From: Lentisphaeria bacterium
GTDB taxonomy: Bacteria > Verrucomicrobiota > Lentisphaeria > Oligosphaerales > PUNB01
NCBI GenBank assembly: GCA_007133055.1
Contig: SLNM01000165.1
Location: 1-10,632 of the forward strand
DNA length: 10,632 bases
Direction: 5' to 3'
Numbering within the stretch: the first letter of the stretch is position 1; every line of letters starts with the position of its first letter. Both the position numbers and the translations under genes were made by a program. Positions 6,601 through 10,632 of the stretch are shown here, piece by piece. The notes under the pieces were generated by a model. That model made no database searches, was not told the origin of the DNA, and saw nothing but the letters and a program-made list of their open reading frames with translations.

Positions 6601-8803
6601 GCCAGCTCGGATACTTGCTGATGGCCTGCGGTGAAATGATGCGGGGCAGAGATATTTCGGACCGGTTGGCCACTTCACGCAGCAGCCGGGCGGCGGCCTG
6701 CGATTGAGCCAGTATCCGGCCGCCATCCAGCCGCTCAAGGGTATCGGCCGGGTGGCCGTCGCGCCCGCGCCGGTCGAAGCCGGTGGACAGAGCTACATTG
6801 TAAACGCCGTAACTGCCCGCCACCAAGCCTTCGGGAAGGATCATGCCAGGGACAAAGACGGAACCGTACAAAGGATCGCGCAAAGCTCTGGTTGACAGAT
6901 CGGGTATGTTGCCCAAAGTTTCGGCCGCCTGGCGAAATGCGGCCAGTACCCGCACATAATAGCCGGGGCTGTCTCCGTCCCCGGCCAAGCCTCGGCCCAG
7001 CAGGCGATGCAGGTGATGCCCGGCCACCACCCCCCATTGCGGGCCAAGGTCGGAAAAGTCGAATGAGACATGCAAAACCACTCCCCGCTGCCGCTGGATC
7101 ACGGCGGCGCTGTCCACCAGGTCAAAAATACCCTGCTGCAACATGACGCGTTCCAGGTCGGCACGGCGGACGTCCTCCAGGGCGGGGATGGACAGCGCCA
7201 GTCTTTCACGCATGAAGTCGGCAGTGCGCTCGAAGGTCAGAGCCAGTGCTTCCGCCAGGCCGAACAGACCGCTGCGCAACATGGTTCTTTCAAGATCGTT
7301 GCGCCGCAGAGCCTCCAGTTCTTGCAGGCGCATTCCGACCCGTTCGCGGGTGGTTTCGACCAATTGTTCGAAGTGGACTTCCATCTCTGCGGCCTCCTGC
7401 CGGGCCTCCTGTCGCTGCCGCTCGCCCCACATCGTCGACTCGGCCGTTTCAAAAACTCCCTGCGCGTATTGACGGCGCTGCTCGATCAGCTCGTCCAGGC
7501 GGCGCTCGTGAATCGCCCGGCGAACTACGTCCCATTGCAGATTGAGTCTCTCTTTGTACTGTTCGCGTTGCCTGAACTCATCATCGCGCTCGCCATGATA
7601 GTGCAGTCGCAGCAACTGTAATTGCAGCGACACATCGTCGCGGGCGAATTGCGCCTGATCACGAAGAATGGTGCGCAGCACGCGCGCGCCCTCGGCATCA
7701 CGATCGAAAAGAAGTCCTTGCTCTTCAAGCAGAGAAAAGGCCTGACGGATGGTTTGCATTTCTTCGCGATGGTGGTCAATCAACTGCTGATGCTGGTCCC
7801 GCGGCATCAGCAGGGCGTCATAGATTTCCCGCGCCCCCTGATGGTTGTAGCTGCGTCCGCCCAAAAACATAAAAATCATATTGCGCTCGGCCGGCTGTCG
7901 TCCGAAATATTCCGCCACTCCCAGGAGAGCCGCCAGGTTGGCGGCACGCCGGGCGCCGGGGCTGCGGTGCGGCACTTCTCCGAAAGTATCGTAGGAGGCC
8001 GACAGCACCATCGACTCGGGGCCTTGTCCGTCCCCGACCGCCATCGGGTTGGTACCCGTCACCCGGGCCACCAGATTGACCTCCCACCGATAATCCCAGC
8101 GCACCTGGCTATGCAGCTCGACTTCCTGGCCGGACAATTCCGCCAAGTCCAGACCAGGCAGGTCGCTACGGTCGACGTAAAAGCGCAGCAGATTGACGGG
8201 CAGCCCGGTGTGCAGGGGGAGGCTCGGGGTCTCGTCGCCCTCGCCAATGAAAACCACGGCCTTGGCACCCAGCGTAAACGCCCGCCGCCAGTTATCAAAG
8301 CTGTCATAGTTCAAAAACACAATCGCCCCCTCCGGCGAATGCCTGCCATACTCCTTCAATTCCCCGCCGCCGACATAAAGCAGGGGGCCTGAGACCCCTT
8401 CCTTCGGGGTGGCCGGCGGGATGGTCAGGTTCGGACGCATTGGGGACAGCGGCACTGACTGATCGGCGATCACCATTTCGCAGCGTTCGACATCCAGGTA
8501 GGGTACCTCCATGTGGTATCGATAGACTTCTCTGACACCTGCCGCCGCCAGTCGCTGTTCGAGGTATTCCACGGTTTGCGTCCCCGCCTGGCTGCCGGGC
8601 AGCCGATGCGGGAAAGAAGTGAAGAACTCGAGATCAGCAAGGAACTGTTCTTCGTCGATCACCGTCTGGGCCCGAGCGGGTCCGACGATGGCGCCGGCGA
8701 CCGAACAGAGGATGGTACCGGCGACCAGAAGGCCGGGCCAGCGGGCAAAACGGGATTTGTTCGCTTTTCCGCGGGCTGGTCTGAAAAAATTGACCTTGAT
8801 CAT
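3602..8803 (-). CDS. Giant FtsX-type ABC permease with an inactivated M28-peptidase-like domain
   Basis: A 1733-residue envelope protein. Residues 1-45 look like a signal sequence or first membrane helix (hydrophobic 23-41, possible cleavage after ARA at 45). Residues 50-330 resemble an M28 aminopeptidase with a PA-like insert (about 139-190), but ligand positions are replaced: expected HxD reads SYD (270-272), GAxDN reads GARRA (283-287), and the Glu-Glu pair reads RS (317-318). A charged coiled coil follows (about 340-565), then about 450 unassigned residues. Membrane helices lie near 1021-1042, 1052-1070, 1079-1101, 1146-1168, 1437-1460, 1482-1514 and 1534-1556. SITDREKEIYTFSALGLSP (1462-1480) and what follows are classic FtsX. 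Domain 1169-1435 is periplasmic and contains the acidic run QEDEDDDT (1348-1355); residues 1557-1733 would be cytoplasmic. It starts 2 bases after the ATPase stop, with GGAGG (8817-8813) inside that gene, so the two are translationally coupled. Confidence 0.9.
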   Translation of the reverse strand: MIKVNFFRPARGKANKSRFARWPGLLVAGTILCSVAGAIVGPARAQTVIDEEQFLADLEFFTSFPHRLPGSQAGTQTVEYLEQRLAAAGVREVYRYHMEVPYLDVERCEMVIADQSVPLSPMRPNLTIPPATPKEGVSGPLLYVGGGELKEYGRHSPEGAIVFLNYDSFDNWRRAFTLGAKAVVFIGEGDETPSLPLHTGLPVNLLRFYVDRSDLPGLDLAELSGQEVELHSQVRWDYRWEVNLVARVTGTNPMAVGDGQGPESMVLSASYDTFGEVPHRSPGARRAANLAALLGVAEYFGRQPAERNMIFMFLGGRSYNHQGAREIYDALLMPRDQHQQLIDHHREEMQTIRQAFSLLEEQGLLFDRDAEGARVLRTILRDQAQFARDDVSLQLQLLRLHYHGERDDEFRQREQYKERLNLQWDVVRRAIHERRLDELIEQRRQYAQGVFETAESTMWGERQRQEARQEAAEMEVHFEQLVETTRERVGMRLQELEALRRNDLERTMLRSGLFGLAEALALTFERTADFMRERLALSIPALEDVRRADLERVMLQQGIFDLVDSAAVIQRQRGVVLHVSFDFSDLGPQWGVVAGHHLHRLLGRGLAGDGDSPGYYVRVLAAFRQAAETLGNIPDLSTRALRDPLYGSVFVPGMILPEGLVAGSYGVYNVALSTGFDRRGRDGHPADTLERLDGGRILAQSQAAARLLREVANRSEISLPRIISPQAISKYPSWRGGRAWGDMATKQIVGGLAETRPAANALMALWPGGAGMGSAAWENLAEAGAAADFSPFTLERVDANGRFRVIGARRDLNQNYMKMGVIFDDAGQVEFMTSMDGIRESLTATSRASLFPSNYGVIAHQPIHRAMAGSLRMVKGSTNAAFRQQEALWGTLDHFSFGYISAKNVGDTIKFFQPLGPVVLGEFTPQRRSGMGLFPAELRFPPRTSRYSHRDLWQLNEDRLRTMRSRGVTRADLEILHNIALASTMQADYAETVAETESLMQSSTSLSHRLYGPLLSSLDDLVHAIVILLLLTIPFAFAMERLAICATSIYGRIVGFVVMFGITFGLLYWMHPGFAISATPMIIFLAFAILLLSSLVIYLLLRKFDTELKTLQGQSVGLHDVEVSRTGTMLAAVSMGMSTMRRRPTRTILTAVTVVILTFTILSFASFTRNVGVRTVYEGPIGENMPISVLAHRIDFAALPVGVPDLLRRHADNDGLLAAQWWRVRKEEQDASMAAANPRTGDTVDIEAALGIDPEELRHWPALAECLIHPNDNGLESKQSALREGEVFLPEIVAELLHLSVGDTFLLHGREVALAGTLHGANLQRLRHIDNRPVVPVDFREIGPDAMQEDEDDDTSGGLVQAEVDRNFTRLSGEQIFIGSDELVRKMGGNVHIINLYPGAEVDISEKGRELAQLLSTPVWAAGPNGVERMILTLLTEVAGGMALAVPLLLGGFIIFGTLLGSITDREKEIYTFSALGLSPGHVGMLFFAEAAVYAVVGGMGGQLLAQFTALIASVLAERGMIQPVSINFSSTNSLFAIGVVMLVVLISAIYPAICASKSANPGLARSWRMPAPEGDQLNMTFPFTVSAYDITGVVSFLAEHFRSHDDAGLGNFAASQVAIKRNQRGYLELSARLALAPFDLGVTQDFVITAVPSEIEGVDEVVIRIHRLSGAQGDWIRGNRVFIRDLRIQFLAWRTLSGEAVEDYRIKTLKSLGEKASEPSTAPGSTPIPAPA
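7118..7318 (-). repeat. Tandem 46-residue protein repeat in the giant permease's coiled coil
   Basis: Residues 496-516 and 542-562 of the giant protein align without gaps at an offset of exactly 46. Both follow the pattern LE..RR.DLER.ML..G.F.L, with 13 of 21 positions identical. The similarity is visible in protein but not as an obvious DNA repeat, so the duplication is old or kept for structure. It suggests two stacked helical hairpins forming a stalk between the peptidase-like domain and the unassigned region. Confidence 0.55.
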
Positions 8804-8805
8804 GA

Positions 8806-9588
8806 TTATTCGCCTCCGATCGTGCCGACTTTGATTTTGATGTTCTCACTGCTTTCCACACGCTCGATCATACCGTCGCGAATCCACATGATGCGGTCGC
8901 TCATTTTCAGCAGGCGATGATCGTGGGTCGAGCAGATTACGGTTACCCCCCGCTCCTTGTTGATTCTTTGCAGAGTCCCAAGGATCGACTCACCGGTCAC
9001 CAAGTCAAGGTTGGCGGTTGGTTCGTCGGCCAGAAGAATTTGCGGCAGGTTGGACATTGAACGGGCGATTGCCACCCGCTGCTGCTGGCCGCCGGACATT
9101 TCGATTGGCCGATGCTCCCAGCGGTCGGCTATGCCCACCAGTTCGAGCAGCTCCATGCCGCGCCGGCGCGCCTCTTCCGGAGCAACCCCGGCAAAGGACA
9201 TTGGCACGGTTACGTTCTCGAGCGCCGTCATGTAGCGGATCAGATTGAAGCTCTGAAAAATATAGCCGATCTTGCGGCAGCGCAAAAAGGCCAGCTCCAC
9301 GGCGGAAAGCTGGGCCACATCCACTTCGTCAATGAGAATTCTTCCCTTGGAGGGGGAGTCCAGAGCGCCGATCATATTGAAAAATGTAGACTTACCGGAG
9401 CCGGAAGGGCCCATCACGGCAATCATCTCCCCCCGGTAAATGAGCGAATTCACCCCTTGCAGCGCATGGGTGGCCGTCTCCCCTTCCCCGTAAATTTTAG
9501 CCAGGTCCAGAGTGCGAATGATAACCGCCCGGTTGTCATCGACAGCGGATTTGGTCGCATCTGCATGTTTTGCTTCAGAATGTTCCAT
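8806..9588 (-). CDS. ABC transporter ATP-binding protein, MacB/LolD class (first ATPase)
   Basis: A 260-residue cytoplasmic ATPase, very probably the motor for the permeases on either side. Numbered from the ATG at 9588: Walker A GPSGSGKST (60-68), Q-loop Gln112, signature MSGGQQQ (164-170, Met in place of the usual Leu), Walker B ILLADEP (184-190) with catalytic Glu189, and switch His222 in STHD. The first 20 residues are hydrophilic and precede the usual domain start. A GTG three codons earlier (9597) is an alternative start; neither has a strong ribosome binding site, but GAG eight bases before the ATG favours it. The gene starts 57 bases after the upstream permease stop and ends 2 bases before the giant permease start, which makes a single operon likely. 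The core closely resembles the ATPase at 340-1128, suggesting an old duplication. Confidence 0.94.
   Translation of the reverse strand: MEHSEAKHADATKSAVDDNRAVIIRTLDLAKIYGEGETATHALQGVNSLIYRGEMIAVMGPSGSGKSTFFNMIGALDSPSKGRILIDEVDVAQLSAVELAFLRCRKIGYIFQSFNLIRYMTALENVTVPMSFAGVAPEEARRRGMELLELVGIADRWEHRPIEMSGGQQQRVAIARSMSNLPQILLADEPTANLDLVTGESILGTLQRINKERGVTVICSTHDHRLLKMSDRIMWIRDGMIERVESSENIKIKVGTIGGE
8813..8817 (-). promoter_or_regulatory. Ribosome binding site of the giant permease, inside the ATPase gene
   Basis: GGAGG on the minus strand lies 9 bases before the ATG at 8803 and within the last codons of the ATPase gene (its GGE end). With only 2 bases between stop and start codons, translation of the two genes is probably coupled, which would help keep ATPase and permease in balance. 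Confidence 0.6.
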
Positions 9589-9645
9589 AATCGCCACTCA
9601 CATGGTTCATGGTTGAGATTTGCGGACTTCAGACTTTCGTGCTCC

Positions 9646-10632
9646 CTACTCCACGCGCATCGCCTCCATCGGCGCCAATCGCGCCGCCACCAGGGAGGGA
9701 CCGACGGCGGCGAGCACCGCCAGCACTACGCCGACGGCCATCGACAGCAGCGCCGCTATGAGAATCTGGATCATCACCGTCGGACTCAGAGTCAGCAGCC
9801 GCCCGAATTCCACCCCGCCCCGAAGCAGGGCCAAAGCCGTGCCTAGAACTATGCCGACGAGGCCGCCGATCAATCCCTGAATGGCGGCCTCGAAAACAAA
9901 CATCATCATGACAAAATTGTCGAGGGCGCCAAGGCATTTCATCGTGGCAATCTCCGTGAATCTCTCGGTCACCGACATCAGCATGGCGTTGGCCACCCCG
10001 ACCATGCAAACACAGAAGGCCAGTAGAATCAGCCAGCGCAAGCGGCCCTCCAAAGCGAAAATCCCCGCCTCCTCCGTTGGCGGCTCGTCTCCGGCCACTG
10101 CCTGGAGATGCTCCGAGCGCACATAGTAATCGGCCAGCTCATCCAGTCGCTCCGGAGCCAAAGCCACACCTGCCAGCGAGAACTGTTCGCTCAGCCATTC
10201 CGGGTCGCCCCGCCGACTTTGCAGCCAGCGGAAGATATTGTAGGCGGACAATTGATCAGGGCTAAGATTCAGGCGCCGAATCAAGGCCGCCCGCACCACT
10301 CGTTCGGCCAGCATCGACTCAACCTGCTCCCGGTCTTCGACCAGGGCGGAAAAGACGGCCAGCGGCTCGAAATCAATGCCCTCTACCGAGTAGCCCGCCT
10401 CTTCCAGGACGGCCGGGAAGCCTTCCGGCGGCGCCACCAGCAATTGTCGGATGCCACGCTCGGGATAAGCCTCATGTACCTGCTTGATCGCGTTATTCTG
10501 GCCGCTGCGAATGCGCTCGACCAGCCGCGTGGTCTGCGGCCACTCCTCCTGCACCAGTCGTTGAAAATCACTGTCTCCGTCAAGAGGATAAATCAGTCCC
10601 ATCTGCTCCATTCGCTCTTGGAACAGCCGATA
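9646..10632 (-). CDS. FtsX/MacB-type ABC transporter permease, C-terminal part
   Basis: The frame is open to the right edge (329 codons visible), and the first visible residues YRLFQER precede an internal Met at 10611, so the true start and the first membrane helix lie outside the window. Counting from that Met, residues 1-188 are a mostly helical extracytoplasmic domain without cysteines, followed by three membrane segments (about 191-213, 231-263 and 275-305). SVTERFTEIATMKCLGA (213-229) is the FtsX coupling-helix signature that contacts the ATPase, and the end AARLAPMEAMRVE is the usual MacB/FtsX C-terminus. A normal family member has four helices, so one is missing only through truncation. 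It is followed after 57 bases by the ATPase gene and then the giant permease, and would form the permease half of a MacB/LolCE-like complex or partner the giant protein. Confidence 0.9.
   Translation of the reverse strand, partial: YRLFQERMEQMGLIYPLDGDSDFQRLVQEEWPQTTRLVERIRSGQNNAIKQVHEAYPERGIRQLLVAPPEGFPAVLEEAGYSVEGIDFEPLAVFSALVEDREQVESMLAERVVRAALIRRLNLSPDQLSAYNIFRWLQSRRGDPEWLSEQFSLAGVALAPERLDELADYYVRSEHLQAVAGDEPPTEEAGIFALEGRLRWLILLAFCVCMVGVANAMLMSVTERFTEIATMKCLGALDNFVMMMFVFEAAIQGLIGGLVGIVLGTALALLRGGVEFGRLLTLSPTVMIQILIAALLSMAVGVVLAVLAAVGPSLVAARLAPMEAMRVE

Noticed and set aside
7622..8392. Plus-strand open frame of 256 codons opposite the peptidase-like domain
   Set aside because: The minus-strand protein has a coherent fold pattern here, while the plus-strand product is a His/Gln/Gly-rich sequence with no motif.
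7840..8660. Active M28 zinc aminopeptidase
   Set aside because: The fold resembles M28, but three of the expected metal or catalytic positions are Ser, Arg and Arg-Ser, so activity cannot be claimed.
1..10632. CRISPR array, insertion sequence, integrase or toxin-antitoxin pair
   Set aside because: No regularly spaced repeats, transposase or recombinase motifs, or small paired genes were found on either strand.

Overview
The window holds six protein genes, all on the minus strand and so read from the right edge to the left. Two are cut by the window ends. The sequence is moderately GC-rich and fully bacterial in character: clear Shine-Dalgarno sites, tight gene spacing and one signal peptide with an AxA cleavage site, which points to a Gram-negative-type envelope. 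The combination of very large FtsX-type permeases with an OPT-like membrane protein is one I associate with Planctomycetes, Lentisphaerae, Latescibacteria and similar lineages. That assignment is recollection plus inference, and no rRNA or other marker gene is present to test it.

Right part (10632 to 3602): a transporter operon. It starts with the C-terminal part of an FtsX/MacB-type permease (9646-10632). Next comes a MacB/LolD-class ABC ATPase (8806-9588). A 1733-residue protein follows only 2 bases after the ATPase stop codon (3602-8803). This giant protein has a signal sequence, a PA-like insert and an M28-peptidase-like fold whose metal-binding and catalytic positions are replaced. It then has a coiled coil with an internal repeat, about 400 residues I cannot assign, three membrane helices, and a complete FtsX-type unit with its own periplasmic domain. 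It ends in an unusual C-terminal domain of about 170 residues. Its predicted topology fits two FtsX units in one chain, the first carrying an extracytoplasmic domain of almost 1000 residues.

Middle (3601 to 1337): a 150-base gap with a C9/T7 tract and two inverted repeats, then a 704-residue polytopic membrane protein resembling the OPT oligopeptide-transporter superfamily (DUF6785/DUF6784-like).

Left part (1336 to 1): a 208-base gap with a perfect 11-bp direct repeat, then a second MacB/LolD-class ATPase (340-1128). Directly after its stop codon lies a 99-bp structure closed by perfect 13-bp inverted repeats that enclose two small hairpins. Further left are a palindrome, an 8-bp inverted repeat, and a very strong ribosome binding site in front of a gene that starts at 81 and leaves the window.

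Functional picture (inference): a MacB/LolCDE-like mechanotransmission machine, in which a cytoplasmic ATPase drives movements of large periplasmic domains. The inactive peptidase fold would serve as a binding or scaffold module. No membrane-fusion protein or outer-membrane partner is seen here; such genes may lie beyond the right edge.
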